A stretch of DNA of 64,000 nt from Agromyces ramosus (GCF_004216665.1 NZ_SGWY01000003.1:124001-188000); one strand, 5' to 3'. Shown: positions 50,664-60,457, numbered from the stretch's first letter. Numbers and translations are program-made. The notes: generated by a model from the sequence alone, not told the origin.

Positions 50664-52037
50664 ATGCCCCTCACGAACAACCCGACCCTCGACACCGGAA
50701 CGCCACCGCGCCGGCGCTGGAGGCACCTCGCCGCGGCCGCCGGAATCGGCGCGCTCACGATCACCGCGCTTGTGGCCGCCCCCGCCGCGGCCTCCCACCC
50801 CGAGGTGAGCCTGCCCGGCAGCAACTTCGAGATCGACACCGACGCGAACCTGAAGGTCGATGACCCCGCGCCGTCGATCGACTGGGCGAGCGTCAACGAG
50901 GTCCGCAAGGCCGACGCGCCGACCGGGTCCGGCGACGACTCGTTCGGCCAGGGCTCCAAGGAGGACACCCCCGTCCCGACGGTCGTCGACGGCAGCATCC
51001 CGCCCAACAAGAGCGACCTGCTGAACTTCGGCCTGTACCTCGAGGAAGCGGCGGCCGGTGACTTCCTGCACCTCTTCTGGCACCGCGTCCAGGAGCCGAG
51101 CGGCACGACGAACATGGACTTCGAGTTCAACAAGTCCGAGGTGGTGTCCGCGAACGGCGTCACGCCCGTGCGCACCGCCGGCGACCTGCTCATCCAGTAC
51201 GACCTGGCACAGGGCGGCACGAACCCGCAGCTCTTCCTGTCGGTGTGGGTGACATCCGGCGCAAGCAGCCAGTGCGAGGCGTCCAACTCGGTTCCCTGTT
51301 GGGGCGACCGGGTCAACCTCACCGCCGGCGGCAACGCGACCGGCTCGATCAACACGTCCGCCATCCCGGCGGCCGAGTCCGACGGACTGGGACCCATCTC
51401 CCCGCGGACCTTCGGTGAGGCCACCGTGGACTTCGATGTCCTCGGCGGGACCGGCTGCGTGGCGTTCGGCAGCGCGTACCTGAAGAGCCGGTCCTCCGAC
51501 TCGTTCACCGCCGCGCTGAAGGACTTCATCGCTCCGACCGCGACCGGCCTCAACAACTGCGGGGCCCTGAAGATCGTCAAGACGAAGAAGCACGCGGCCT
51601 CGGTGCCGAGCACCCAGCCGCACGCGGGCGTCGTCTTCGGCATCACGGGCGGCAGCCTTCCCGCTGGCACGACGGCCACCACCGACGCCAACGGCGTGGC
51701 CTGCCTCGCCGGGATCGAGTCCGGCAGCTACACCGTGACCGAGACGGTTCCGACGGGCTACGCGGTCACCTCCGCCAACCCGCAGACCGCCACCGTGGTC
51801 GAGGACACGACCTGTGAGACCGCCACGCCCGTGACGTTCACCAACATGCCGTTGACGAACATCACCGTGTCGGTCGACTCGCAGATCCCGGGAGGCACCG
51901 CCTCCACGATCGACTGCGACGCGGCCGCCGACCCGCCGTTCGACGCGACGACCGACCCCGTCACCGGGGACGGCTCGTTCTCGCTGAACGACAAGGTGCC
52001 GGGCACCTACGTGTGCACCGTCGTCGTCGACCCGTGA
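50664..52037 (+). CDS. Secreted protein with prealbumin-like repeat (tandem copy 2)
   Basis: 457 residues, a paralogue of the preceding gene. Signal peptide with a basic RRRWRH start, hydrophobic AAAAGIGALTITALVA, cleavage probably after AAA. The globular domain (about 48-298) is very similar to copy 1, sharing HPEVSLP.SNFEI, SFGQGSKEDTPVP and AYLKSRSSDSFTAA. Only one beta repeat (from about residue 299) remains before the shared C-terminal module with ITVSVDSQI; two repeats of copy 1 are absent. No anchor motif. GGAGG precedes the ATG. Confidence 0.85.
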   Translation: MPLTNNPTLDTGTPPRRRWRHLAAAAGIGALTITALVAAPAAASHPEVSLPGSNFEIDTDANLKVDDPAPSIDWASVNEVRKADAPTGSGDDSFGQGSKEDTPVPTVVDGSIPPNKSDLLNFGLYLEEAAAGDFLHLFWHRVQEPSGTTNMDFEFNKSEVVSANGVTPVRTAGDLLIQYDLAQGGTNPQLFLSVWVTSGASSQCEASNSVPCWGDRVNLTAGGNATGSINTSAIPAAESDGLGPISPRTFGEATVDFDVLGGTGCVAFGSAYLKSRSSDSFTAALKDFIAPTATGLNNCGALKIVKTKKHAASVPSTQPHAGVVFGITGGSLPAGTTATTDANGVACLAGIESGSYTVTETVPTGYAVTSANPQTATVVEDTTCETATPVTFTNMPLTNITVSVDSQIPGGTASTIDCDAAADPPFDATTDPVTGDGSFSLNDKVPGTYVCTVVVDP

Positions 52038-52072
52038 TCGAGAGGAGACATCCGACCGATCGCATCTGACAC

Positions 52073-52107
52073 GGAAGGCCCCGCCGGCATCGCCGACGGG
52101 GCCTTCC
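52073..52107. terminator. Bidirectional terminator between secreted-protein copy 2 and sucD
   Basis: 16-bp stem with one mismatch (52073-52088 with 52092-52107), 3-base loop, between convergent genes. It is related in sequence to the terminator of copy 1. Confidence 0.85.
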
Positions 52108-52123
52108 CGATGGTGCGAAACGC

Positions 52124-53032
52124 CTAGGCGCCGAGCGCGGCGACCACCTCGCGCAGCAGGGATGCCGTCTCGGACGGCGTCTTGCCGACCTTGACGCCCG
52201 CGGCCTCGAGGGCCTCCTTCTTCGCCTGGGCGGTGCCGGCCGAGCCGGACACGATCGCGCCGGCGTGGCCCATGGTCTTGCCCTCGGGCGCCGTGAACCC
52301 CGCGACGTAGCCGACCACCGGCTTCGTCACGTTGTCCTTGATGAAGTCGGCCGCGCGCTCCTCGGCGTCGCCGCCGATCTCGCCGATCATCACGATCGCC
52401 TTGGTCTCGGGGTCGGCCTCGAACGCGGCGAGCGCGTCGATGTGCGTCGTGCCGATGATCGGGTCGCCGCCGATGCCGATCGCCGTCGAGAAGCCGAGGT
52501 CGCGCAGCTCGTACATCATCTGGTAGGTGAGCGTGCCCGACTTGGAGACGAGGCCGATCGGGCCCTTGCCGGTGATGTTCGCCGGGGTGATGCCGACGAG
52601 CGACTCACCGGGGCTGATGATGCCGGGGCAGTTCGGGCCGATGATGCGGGTCTTGCCGCCCTGCTCCTTGGCGTAGGCCCAGAACTCGGCGGAGTCCTGC
52701 ACGGGCACGCCCTCGGTGATGATCACGAGGAGGGGGATCTCCGCGTCGATGGCCTCGATCACGGCGTCCTTGGTGAACGCCGGCGGCACGAAGGCGATGG
52801 AGACATCCGCACCGGTCTGCTCGATCGCCTCGGCGACCGAGGCGAACACGGGCAGCTCGACGGCGTTCCCGTCCTGGTCGGTGTGCAGCACCGTGGTGCC
52901 CGCCTTGCGGGCGTTCACGCCACCGACCACCTGGCTGCCGGCCGCGAGCATGCGCGCCGTGTGCTTGGAGCCCTCGCCGCCGGTGATGCCCTGGACGATG
53001 ACCTTGGAGTCCTTGTTCAGGAAGATCGTCAT
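52124..53032 (-). CDS. sucD: Succinyl-CoA ligase, alpha subunit
   Basis: 302 residues. [20 protein letters not shown] opens the CoA-binding fold, [13 protein letters not shown] is conserved, and [20 protein letters not shown] holds the phosphorylated active-site His. It forms the heteromeric succinyl-CoA synthetase with the product of the gene 24 bases upstream, making ATP or GTP in the TCA cycle. Confidence 0.97.
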   Translation of the reverse strand: MTIFLNKDSKVIVQGITGGEGSKHTARMLAAGSQVVGGVNARKAGTTVLHTDQDGNAVELPVFASVAEAIEQTGADVSIAFVPPAFTKDAVIEAIDAEIPLLVIITEGVPVQDSAEFWAYAKEQGGKTRIIGPNCPGIISPGESLVGITPANITGKGPIGLVSKSGTLTYQMMYELRDLGFSTAIGIGGDPIIGTTHIDALAAFEADPETKAIVMIGEIGGDAEERAADFIKDNVTKPVVGYVAGFTAPEGKTMGHAGAIVSGSAGTAQAKKEALEAAGVKVGKTPSETASLLREVVAALGA

Positions 53033-53056
53033 TGCTCTCGAATCCTTCTCTGCGCG

Positions 53057-54223
53057 CTACGCGGCGTTCGCCAGCTCGGCGGCCTTGTCGGCGCCCTGGT
53101 CCATGTTCTCGGCGAGGGTGACGAGCGGGTGCGCCGCCTCCTCGAGGATGCGGCGGCCCTCCACGACGTTGTTGCCGTCGAGTCGCACGACGAGGGGCTT
53201 GTTCGCGGTGGAGCCCAGCTCGGCGAGCGCGCCGACGATGCCCTTCGCGACCTGGTCGCACGCGGTGATGCCGCCGAAGACGTTGACGAACACGCTCTTC
53301 ACCTGCGGGTCACCGAGGATGATGCCGAGGCCGTTGGCCATGACCTCCGCCGAGGCGCCTCCGCCGATGTCGAGGAAGTTGGCGGGCTTCACGCCGCCGT
53401 GGTTCTCGCCGGCATAGGCGACGACGTCGAGCGTCGACATGACGAGGCCCGCGCCGTTGCCGATGATGCCGACCTCGCCGTCGAGCTTCACGTAGTTGAG
53501 GTCGAGGGCCTTCGCCTGCGCCTCGAGCGGGTCGGCTGCGGCCTTGTCCTCGAGGAGGGCGTGGCCGGCGTGGCGGAACTCGGCGTTCTCGTCGAGCGTG
53601 ACCTTGCCGTCGAGCGCGACGATGTTGCCGTCCTCGTCGAGGATGAGCGGGTTGACCTCGACGAGCGTCGCGTCCTCGCTCTTGTAGACGTCGTAGAGCT
53701 TCACGAACACGTCGGCGACCTTGTCGACCAGGTCGGCCGGGAAGTTCGCGGCGACCGCGATCTCGCGCGCGGTGGTGGGGGTGATGCCCGTGATCGGGTC
53801 GACCTCGACGCGTGCGAGCGCCTCGGGCTTCTCGACGGCGAGCTGCTCGATCTCCATGCCGCCCTCGACGCTCGTGAGCGAGAGGTACGAGCGGTTCGCG
53901 CGGTCGAGGAGCACGGAGAAGTAGAACTCCTGCGCGATGCGTGCGCCGCCCGCGACCATGACCCGCTTGACGACGTGGCCCTTGATGTCGAGCCCGAGGA
54001 TGGCCTTCGCCGCCTCCTCCGCCTCGTCGGGGGTCTTCGCGACCTTGACGCCGCCCGCCTTGCCGCGGCCGCCCGTCTTCACCTGGGCCTTGACCACGAC
54101 GACGCCGCCGAGCTCCTCGGCTGCGGCGCGAACCGCCTCTGGGGTGTCGGCGACGATGCCCGGGAGCACCGGGACCCCGTACTTCTCGAACAGGTCTCTG
54201 GCCTGGTACTCGTAAAGATCCAC
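53057..54223 (-). CDS. sucC: Succinyl-CoA ligase, beta subunit
   Basis: 388 residues with an ATP-grasp domain: [59 protein letters not shown], and the C-terminal [15 protein letters not shown] and [13 protein letters not shown] of the CoA-ligase domain. The start is GTG with GGAAG upstream. A palindromic operator lies about 90 bases upstream. Confidence 0.97.
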   Translation of the reverse strand: MDLYEYQARDLFEKYGVPVLPGIVADTPEAVRAAAEELGGVVVVKAQVKTGGRGKAGGVKVAKTPDEAEEAAKAILGLDIKGHVVKRVMVAGGARIAQEFYFSVLLDRANRSYLSLTSVEGGMEIEQLAVEKPEALARVEVDPITGITPTTAREIAVAANFPADLVDKVADVFVKLYDVYKSEDATLVEVNPLILDEDGNIVALDGKVTLDENAEFRHAGHALLEDKAAADPLEAQAKALDLNYVKLDGEVGIIGNGAGLVMSTLDVVAYAGENHGGVKPANFLDIGGGASAEVMANGLGIILGDPQVKSVFVNVFGGITACDQVAKGIVGALAELGSTANKPLVVRLDGNNVVEGRRILEEAAHPLVTLAENMDQGADKAAELANAA

Positions 54224-54308
54224 GCTCTACTTCCAATCGGTCCGCACGCGCGACGGCGCACAGGGGCTGGTGGGTGCGGCCCGGCCTGTCCTTATCGAAC
54301 GCTGACTC

Positions 54309-54322
54309 TCTCGATGTCGAGA
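54309..54322. promoter_or_regulatory. Palindromic operator TCTCGATGTCGAGA upstream of sucC
   Basis: A perfect inverted repeat whose minus-strand reading, extended to TATCTCGACATCGAGA, is identical over 16 bases to the site before icd. On the minus strand GATAAG follows at a distance suitable for a -10 with the palindrome near -35. Confidence 0.7.
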
Positions 54323-54420
54323 TACGCGGACCGACCACCATGGTACTCCCCCTCATCCGAGGGTCCGAACCGGGCGGATGCCGCTGGCCGCCGCACCGGC
54401 CGCGGTGGAAGACTGGCGCC

Positions 54421-55140
54421 ATGAGCGACCGAGCGGAGCCCATCCACCGCGCCGACCCGCACGATTCGGCGGTGCACTCGAAGCTCAACTGGCTGCGCGC
54501 CGGCGTGCTCGGCGCCAACGACGGCATCGTCTCGGTCGCCGCGCTCGTCGTCGGCGTGGCCGCGGCGACGACGGATGTCGCGGCCATCCTCATCGCGGGC
54601 GTCGCGGCCGTGCTCGCGGGCGCGATCTCGATGGGACTCGGCGAGTACGTGTCGGTGTCGAGCCAACGCGACACCGAGCGCGCCCTCATCGCCAAGGAAC
54701 GGTGGGAGCTCGAGGCGATGCCGCAGCAGGAGCTCGCCGAGCTCACGGAGCTGTATCGCGCCAAGGGCCTCTCCGCCGCGACGGCGGACACCGTCGCCCG
54801 GGAGCTCACCGCCCACGACGCCCTCGCCGCGCACCTCGAGGTGGAACTGCACATCGACGAGGACGACGTGGTGAACCCGTGGCATGCGGCGGGAGCATCC
54901 GCCCTGGCGTTCCTCGTGGGCGCCGTGCTCCCGATGCTGGCCATCCTGCTCCCGCCGCCCGAATGGCGGATCCCCGCGACGTTCGTCGCCGTCGTGATCG
55001 CGCTCGCGATCACCGGCTGGCTGAGCGCGTGGATCGGCGGCAGCCCCAGGCTCCGGGCCGTGCTGCGCGTCACGATCGGCGGCGCCCTCGCGCTCGCCGT
55101 GACGTGGGCGATCGGCGCGCTGCTCGGGGTGGCCGTCTAG
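54421..55140 (+). CDS. VIT1/CCC1-family iron/manganese transporter
   Basis: 239 residues. WLRAGVLGANDGIVSVAALVVGVAA is the first-helix signature, and GAISMGLGEYVSVSSQRDTE the second helix with the conserved acidic and Met residues. A cytoplasmic helical domain of about 90 residues rich in Glu, the metal-binding MBD, follows before three C-terminal helices. It likely exports or sequesters Fe2+ or Mn2+. The next gene starts 2 bases after its stop. Confidence 0.9.
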   Translation: MSDRAEPIHRADPHDSAVHSKLNWLRAGVLGANDGIVSVAALVVGVAAATTDVAAILIAGVAAVLAGAISMGLGEYVSVSSQRDTERALIAKERWELEAMPQQELAELTELYRAKGLSAATADTVARELTAHDALAAHLEVELHIDEDDVVNPWHAAGASALAFLVGAVLPMLAILLPPPEWRIPATFVAVVIALAITGWLSAWIGGSPRLRAVLRVTIGGALALAVTWAIGALLGVAV

Positions 55141-55142
55141 CG

Positions 55143-56018
55143 ATGATGGGCGGCGCGGAGGCGCGGGTCGGCATCTCGGGGTGGCTGTACCCGAACTGGC
55201 GGGGCGAGTTCTATCCGAAGGGGCTCCGCCAGGCCGACGAGCTCGCGTATGCGGCACGCCGGCTGACGTCGATCGAGGTGAACGGCTCGTTCTACTCCCT
55301 GCAGCGTCCCGCGAACTGGCAGCGCTGGCGCGACGCCGTGCCCGACGACTTCGTGTTCGCCGTGAAGGGTCCGCGCTTCATCACGCACATCAAGCGCCTC
55401 GGCGACATCGACGGGCCGCTCGCGAACTTCCTCGCCTCGGGCGTGCTGGCGCTCGGCGAGAAGCTCGGACCCGTGCTGTGGCAGCTCCCACCCAACCTCG
55501 GGTTCGACGAGACCCTGCTCGACGCGTTCCTCGCCCGGTTGCCGCGCACGCACGCGGCGGCGGCGTCGCTCGCGCGGCATCGGGACGCGCGGATGTCGGG
55601 ACGCACGTCGTACGCGCTCCGGGCCGCGCCCGATCGGCCGCTCGAGCACGCCGTCGAAGTGCGGCATCCGAGCTTCGAGGAGCACGAGACGGCGTGGGTC
55701 TCGCTGCTGGAGCGCCACCGCGTGGCATCCGTCGCCGCCGACACCGCCGGGCGCTACCCGCGCATCGACCGCACCACGGCGGACTTCGCCTACGCGCGAC
55801 TGCACGGCGATCGCGAGCTGTACGTCTCGGGCTACGACGACGCCGGGCTCGACCGGTGGGAGGCGTGGGTGCGCGGCCACCTCGGCGCGGGTCGCTCCGC
55901 CTACGTGTACTTCGACAACGACGTGAAGGTGCGTGCGCCGTTCGACGCGATGGCGCTCATCGCGCGGCTGCGATCGCCGAGCGGCCCTCCCCATGCCGCG
56001 GGCATGGTGCGACGATAG
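55143..56018 (+). CDS. DUF72 family protein
   Basis: 291 residues of the DUF72 TIM-barrel-like family: VGISGWLYPNWRGEFYPKGL opens the domain; EVNGSFYSLQ, FAVKGPRFITHIKRL, VLWQLPPNLGFDETLL and AVEVRHPSFE follow in order; YVYFDNDVKVRAPFDA ends it. Function unknown; related to YecE. Either ATG 55143 or 55146 may start it. Confidence 0.92.
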   Translation: MMGGAEARVGISGWLYPNWRGEFYPKGLRQADELAYAARRLTSIEVNGSFYSLQRPANWQRWRDAVPDDFVFAVKGPRFITHIKRLGDIDGPLANFLASGVLALGEKLGPVLWQLPPNLGFDETLLDAFLARLPRTHAAAASLARHRDARMSGRTSYALRAAPDRPLEHAVEVRHPSFEEHETAWVSLLERHRVASVAADTAGRYPRIDRTTADFAYARLHGDRELYVSGYDDAGLDRWEAWVRGHLGAGRSAYVYFDNDVKVRAPFDAMALIARLRSPSGPPHAAGMVRR

Positions 56019-56022
56019 GGAG

Positions 56023-57660
56023 ATGGCCAAGAAGCACGGTCCCGTCGTCCCCGATCTCACCGACTCGCAATGGGCTCGGCTCGTCTCGCACGGCGTACCC
56101 GTCGACGTCGCCGTGGGCGACATGCTGTTCCGCACGGGCGATCGCTGGTACGACCTCATCCTCGTCGAGGGCGGCGCGGTCGAGGTGGTGCGCGACGCCC
56201 TGCCGTGGGTCGGCGAGACGTCGATCGTCACGCTCGGCCCGCGCACGTTCGTCGGCGAACTCGGGCTGCTGAACGGCCAGCGCGCGTTCCTCTCGGCACG
56301 GGCGACGGAGGCGGGCCGGATGTACCGCGTCGACCACGCCGCGCTGCAACGGCTCATGGCGGAGGACGACGAGCTCTGCGACCTCCTGCTGCGAACCCTG
56401 TGGGCACGTCGGGACTTCCTGCGACGGGGCCCGGCCGCGCTGTCGCTGAAGATCGTCGGCACGCAGCGATCCGCCGCCGCCACCGCGCTGCGCCGCTACG
56501 CCGAGCGCCTGGAGCTCGCGCACACCTGGGTCGATGCCGACGATCCCGAGACGGCGGCCCACATCTTCGAGCACGGCTTCTCGCGCGACGACCTCCCCGT
56601 CGCGATCGTGCAGGGCGAGAACGTCCGCAACGCGACTCCCGGCCAGGTGGCCGAGCTGCTCGGCCTCGCCTACGTGAACGACGACGACACCGCCGCCGAT
56701 CTCGCCGTCGTGGGCGGCGGGCCCGCCGGGCTCGCCGCGGCGATCTACGGGGCATCCGAGGGTCTCCGCACGGTGCTGCTCGACTCGATCGCGCCGGGCG
56801 GCCAATCGGCGGCGACGTCGCGGATCGAGAACTACCTCGGGTTCCCGTTCGGCGTGAGCGGCGACGCACTCACCGGACAGGCCTCGCTGCAGGCGTTCAA
56901 GTTCGGGGTGCGCGTGTTCGCGCCGTGCGAGGTCGCCGGTCTGGAGGGGTCGGGCGACGCCCTCACGCTGACGCTCGCCGACGGCCGCCTGGTGCAGGCG
57001 AGGTCGGTCGTGATCACGACCGGCGCGCAGTACCGCACGCTCGACCTCGATCGGTGGAACGAGTTCGAGGGCGCCGGCATCTTCCACGCCGCGACCTCGC
57101 TCGAGCTCCGCCAGGTCATCGACGCCCCGGTGGTGGTCGTCGGCGGTGCCAACTCCGCCGGGCAGGCCGCGCTGTACCTCTCGGCCAACGGATGCTCCGT
57201 GCGACTCGTCGTCCGTGCCGACTCGCTCTCGTCGCAGATGTCGAGCTACCTCGTCGACCGACTGGCCGACGACCCCCGCATCCGGGTGCACACGCGCACG
57301 CGGGTCGCGGCCCTGCACGGAGGCGACGCCCTCGAGCAGGTCACGCTCGAGGGCGGAACGGATGCCACGGTCGACTGCCGCGGCCTGTTCTGCTTCATCG
57401 GCGCGGAGCCGGCGACCGACTGGATCACGGATCTCGAGCGCGACGAGGACGGCTTCGTGCGCACGGGCGACGACGTGCGGAGCCTCGGCCCGGCGTGGGC
57501 GGCGCTGCAGCGGTCGCCGCTCCCGTTCGAGACGAGCCTGCCCCGCGTGTTCGCCGCGGGCGACGTGCGGCGCGGCTCCATGAAGCGGGTCGCGGCGGCC
57601 GTCGGCGAGGGCTCGAGCGCGGTCGCCTCCGTGCACCGGGCGCTGGCCGACGTGTCCTGA
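56023..57660 (+). CDS. cNMP-binding domain fused to a TrxR-like FAD oxidoreductase lacking CxxC
   Basis: 545 residues. Residues about 10-135 are a cyclic-nucleotide-binding fold (GGAVEVVRDALPWVGE, TLGPRTFVGELGLLNGQRAF). From about 150 to 220 is a small thioredoxin-like segment. About 225-540 is a thioredoxin-reductase-like domain: AVVGGGPAGLAAAIYGASEG, GGQSAATSRIENYLGFPFG, VVVGGANSAGQAALYLSANG and RVFAAGDVRRGSMKRVA. The usual redox CATC is replaced (GAGIFHAATSLE), so it cannot reduce a disulfide as TrxR does. Coupled to the DUF72 gene. Confidence 0.9.
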   Translation: MAKKHGPVVPDLTDSQWARLVSHGVPVDVAVGDMLFRTGDRWYDLILVEGGAVEVVRDALPWVGETSIVTLGPRTFVGELGLLNGQRAFLSARATEAGRMYRVDHAALQRLMAEDDELCDLLLRTLWARRDFLRRGPAALSLKIVGTQRSAAATALRRYAERLELAHTWVDADDPETAAHIFEHGFSRDDLPVAIVQGENVRNATPGQVAELLGLAYVNDDDTAADLAVVGGGPAGLAAAIYGASEGLRTVLLDSIAPGGQSAATSRIENYLGFPFGVSGDALTGQASLQAFKFGVRVFAPCEVAGLEGSGDALTLTLADGRLVQARSVVITTGAQYRTLDLDRWNEFEGAGIFHAATSLELRQVIDAPVVVVGGANSAGQAALYLSANGCSVRLVVRADSLSSQMSSYLVDRLADDPRIRVHTRTRVAALHGGDALEQVTLEGGTDATVDCRGLFCFIGAEPATDWITDLERDEDGFVRTGDDVRSLGPAWAALQRSPLPFETSLPRVFAAGDVRRGSMKRVAAAVGEGSSAVASVHRALADVS

Positions 57661-57661
57661 C

Positions 57662-57694
57662 GCGCCGACCGCAGCGCCGGCGTCGTGTCGGCGC
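57662..57694. terminator. Hairpin between convergent oxidoreductase and pcrA genes
   Basis: GCGCCGAC (57662-57669) pairs with GTCGGCGC (57687-57694), loop 17 bases, in the 42-base convergent gap. Confidence 0.5.
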
Positions 57695-57702
57695 CGCGCC
57701 GG

Positions 57703-60177
57703 TCAGAGCTTCTCGATCGGCGCGATCTTGATCAGGAGCTTCTTCTGCCCGGCGGTGTCGAACGCGACGTGGGCGATGCGCTTGGTGCCCTCCCCGGTGA
57801 CCTGCGTGACGCGTCCCTCGCCGAAGTCGACGTGCCGGATGCGGTCGCCCGCCGCGAGCGTGAGGTCGCCGTTGTCGCGCACGGTTCCGGTGACCCGGTT
57901 GGCCCACTCGGCCTTCGGGGCGGCGCTCTTCGTGACGCTGAAGCGCTCGAGGTCGCGGTCGCGGGTGCCCCACGCGCCACCCCCGCCCTGACCGTAGCCA
58001 CGGCGGGCGTTGAGCGCGCGCGGCTGCGTGCCGCCGCGCGAGGTCGCCATGCCCGGCGACTGCCGCCAGTCGATGAGTCCCTCGGGGATCTCCTGCAGGT
58101 ACCGCGAGGGCATCGCCACGGCGACCTCGCCGAACTGCGCCCGGCTCATCGCGAGCGAGAGGTAGAGGCGCTTGCGCGCACGGGTGATGCCGACGTAGAA
58201 CAATCGTCGCTCCTCGGCCGGGCCGCCCGGTTCCGATGCCGACATCTGGTGCGGCAGCAGGCCCTCCTCGAGTCCGGTGAGGAACACGGCGTGGTACTCG
58301 AGGCCTTTCGCGGTGTGCAGGGTCATCAGCGACACGGTGCCGGATGCATCGTCGAGCTCGTCGGCGGCGGCCACCAGCGACACCTGCGTCAGGAAGTCGA
58401 CGAGGCTCGCACCCGGATTCTCGCGATCGAAGTCGCGCGTCTGCGCGACGAGCTCCTCGACGTTTTCGGCGCGCGTCTCGTCTTGCGGGTCGCGGCTGTT
58501 GCGGAGCGCGTCGATCAGCCCCGACCGCTCGAGCAGGAAGACGAGCGCGTCGGAGACCTTCGAGGCGCCCTCGTTGGTGCCCGCCGCGATGCCCGCGGCC
58601 GACGGCACGAGCATGGCGGCCGCCTCGTCGAGCACGGTCGCGAGGTTCGTGATCGCGCCCGTGACCTTCGGGCCGAGGCCGAGGCCGTCGGCGGAGCGCA
58701 TCGCCTGCCGGAACGACAGCGCGTTCTGCTCGGCGAAACTCGCGAGGGCGGTCTCGGTGGCGGGGCCGATGCCCCGCTTCGGCGTGTTCAGGATGCGTCG
58801 CAGCGCGAGCTCGTCGAGGGGGTTCGCGACGGCGATCAGGTACGCCATCGCGTCCTTGATCTCGGCGCGCTCGTAGAACTTCGTTCCCCCGACGACGCGG
58901 TAGGGCAGCGCCGACCGTACGAAGATCTCCTCGAGTGCACGGGTCTGCGCGTTGGTGCGGTAGAACACGGCGATGTCGCGGTACGCGACGCCGGCACGGT
59001 GCAGCACCTCGATCTCGTCGGCGACGAACTGCGCCTCGTCGTGGGCGGTGTAGCCCGTGTATCCCGTGATCTGGTCGCCGTCTCCGTCGGCCGTCCAGAG
59101 TTTCTTCTCCTTACGGTCGAAGTTGTTGGAGATGACCGCGTTCGCCGCGGAGAGGATGTTCTGGGTCGAGCGGTAGTTCTGCTCGAGCAGCACCACCTTC
59201 GCGCCCGGGAAGTCGCGTTCGAATTCCACGATGTTGCGGATGTCCGCGCCGCGGAAGGCGTAGATCGACTGGTCGGAGTCGCCGACCACCGTGAGGCTCG
59301 CGCCGGGGATGCCACCCGAGGCATCCGTCAGCGCGGCGACGTTCACGCCGTGCTGCTCCATCTCGACCACCCGGTCGGCCGGCACGGGCTGGGTGAGCTC
59401 GCGGATGAGCGCGTACTGGGCGTGGTTGGTGTCCTGGTACTCGTCGACGAGGATGTGGCGGAACCGCCGCTGGTAGAGCGACGCGACCTTGGGGAACGCG
59501 CGGAACAGGTAGACGGTCTCGGCGATGAGGTCGTCGAAGTCGAGGGCGCTGGCCTCCCGCAGCCGGCGGGTGTACTGCCGGAAGATCTCGAGGAACATCA
59601 CTTCCTGCGGGTCGCTCGTGTTCGCGTTGCGCGCATACGACTCGACGTCGGCGAGCTCGTTCTTGAGCTTCGAGATCTTCGCCTGGGCGCTCGCGGGCGT
59701 GAATCCCAGCGTGTCGGCGTCGAGCTCTTTGATGATGCGCTTCAGGATCGTGCGCTGGTCGGCCGAGTCGTAGATCGTGAAGGTCGAGGTGAGCCCGATC
59801 GCCTCGGCCTCGCGCCGGAGGATGCGCACGCACGCCGAGTGGAAGGTGGAGATCCACATGCCCGACGCGCTGTCGCCGAGCAGCACCTCGACGCGCTCGC
59901 GCATCTCGGCCGCGGCCTTGTTCGTGAACGTGATCGCGAGGATCTGGCTCGGCCATGCCTCGCGGCTCTCGATGAGGCTCGCGATGCGATGCGTCAGCAC
60001 CCGCGTCTTGCCCGAGCCCGCGCCCGCGACGATGAGCAGCGCCTGGCCGCGGTACTCCACGGCCTCGCGCTGCTCGGGGTTCAGCCCGTCGGTGAGGCGG
60101 GAGCTCGCGGTGGCGGACGGTGCGGAGGGCGCCTCGCGCCAGCCGGCCGGGTCGTCGGGGTCGAGGATCAGCGTCAT
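57703..60177 (-). CDS. pcrA: UvrD/PcrA-type DNA helicase
   Basis: 824 residues of superfamily 1A. Motif I is IVAGAGSGKTRVLTHR, Ia ITFTNKAAAEM, II VDEYQDTN, III GDSDQSIYAFRGA, IV EQNYRST, V MTLHTAKGLEY and VI YVGITRARKRLY. The C-terminus (about 770-824) is a Tudor-like RNA polymerase-binding module with HVDFGEGRVTQVTGEG. It unwinds DNA in repair and replication-transcription conflicts. Confidence 0.97.
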   Translation of the reverse strand: MTLILDPDDPAGWREAPSAPSATASSRLTDGLNPEQREAVEYRGQALLIVAGAGSGKTRVLTHRIASLIESREAWPSQILAITFTNKAAAEMRERVEVLLGDSASGMWISTFHSACVRILRREAEAIGLTSTFTIYDSADQRTILKRIIKELDADTLGFTPASAQAKISKLKNELADVESYARNANTSDPQEVMFLEIFRQYTRRLREASALDFDDLIAETVYLFRAFPKVASLYQRRFRHILVDEYQDTNHAQYALIRELTQPVPADRVVEMEQHGVNVAALTDASGGIPGASLTVVGDSDQSIYAFRGADIRNIVEFERDFPGAKVVLLEQNYRSTQNILSAANAVISNNFDRKEKKLWTADGDGDQITGYTGYTAHDEAQFVADEIEVLHRAGVAYRDIAVFYRTNAQTRALEEIFVRSALPYRVVGGTKFYERAEIKDAMAYLIAVANPLDELALRRILNTPKRGIGPATETALASFAEQNALSFRQAMRSADGLGLGPKVTGAITNLATVLDEAAAMLVPSAAGIAAGTNEGASKVSDALVFLLERSGLIDALRNSRDPQDETRAENVEELVAQTRDFDRENPGASLVDFLTQVSLVAAADELDDASGTVSLMTLHTAKGLEYHAVFLTGLEEGLLPHQMSASEPGGPAEERRLFYVGITRARKRLYLSLAMSRAQFGEVAVAMPSRYLQEIPEGLIDWRQSPGMATSRGGTQPRALNARRGYGQGGGGAWGTRDRDLERFSVTKSAAPKAEWANRVTGTVRDNGDLTLAAGDRIRHVDFGEGRVTQVTGEGTKRIAHVAFDTAGQKKLLIKIAPIEKL

Positions 60178-60392
60178 GTCCCATCAAGTCTAGGCGCGGC
60201 ATCCGACAGCCACGCCGTCGTAGCCCGGGTCGTCGCGAGGCGGCGACGACCCTGGCCGGATGCCGCCCGCCGACGATCGCGCGACGCACCGCGCGACCCG
60301 CTTCGACCCGCCTCACCCGCACGCGTCTTCCCGCTCACTCACGCCGATCGGTCGCTCGTCTCCGGCGGATGCGGCAGATCAACGTGAGTCGT

Positions 60393-60437
60393 GGTCTCTC
60401 GACGCCGCCTGTGGACACTCGGCGTCGCGCCGAGACC
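60393..60437. repeat. Two-stage inverted repeat upstream of the DUF559-type gene
   Basis: GGTCTC (60393-60398) with GAGACC (60432-60437) and, inside, CGACGCCG (60400-60407) with CGGCGTCG (60420-60427), loop 12 bases. It ends 20 bases before the gene start. The rest of the 280-base gap shows no other clear feature. Confidence 0.7.
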
Positions 60438-60457
60438 GCATCTGGGATCCTCGGTGG

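Noticed and set aside
48304-52037. Sortase-anchored pili or adhesins
   Set aside because: Prealbumin-like repeats fit, but there is no LPXTG-like motif, C-terminal helix or nearby sortase gene.
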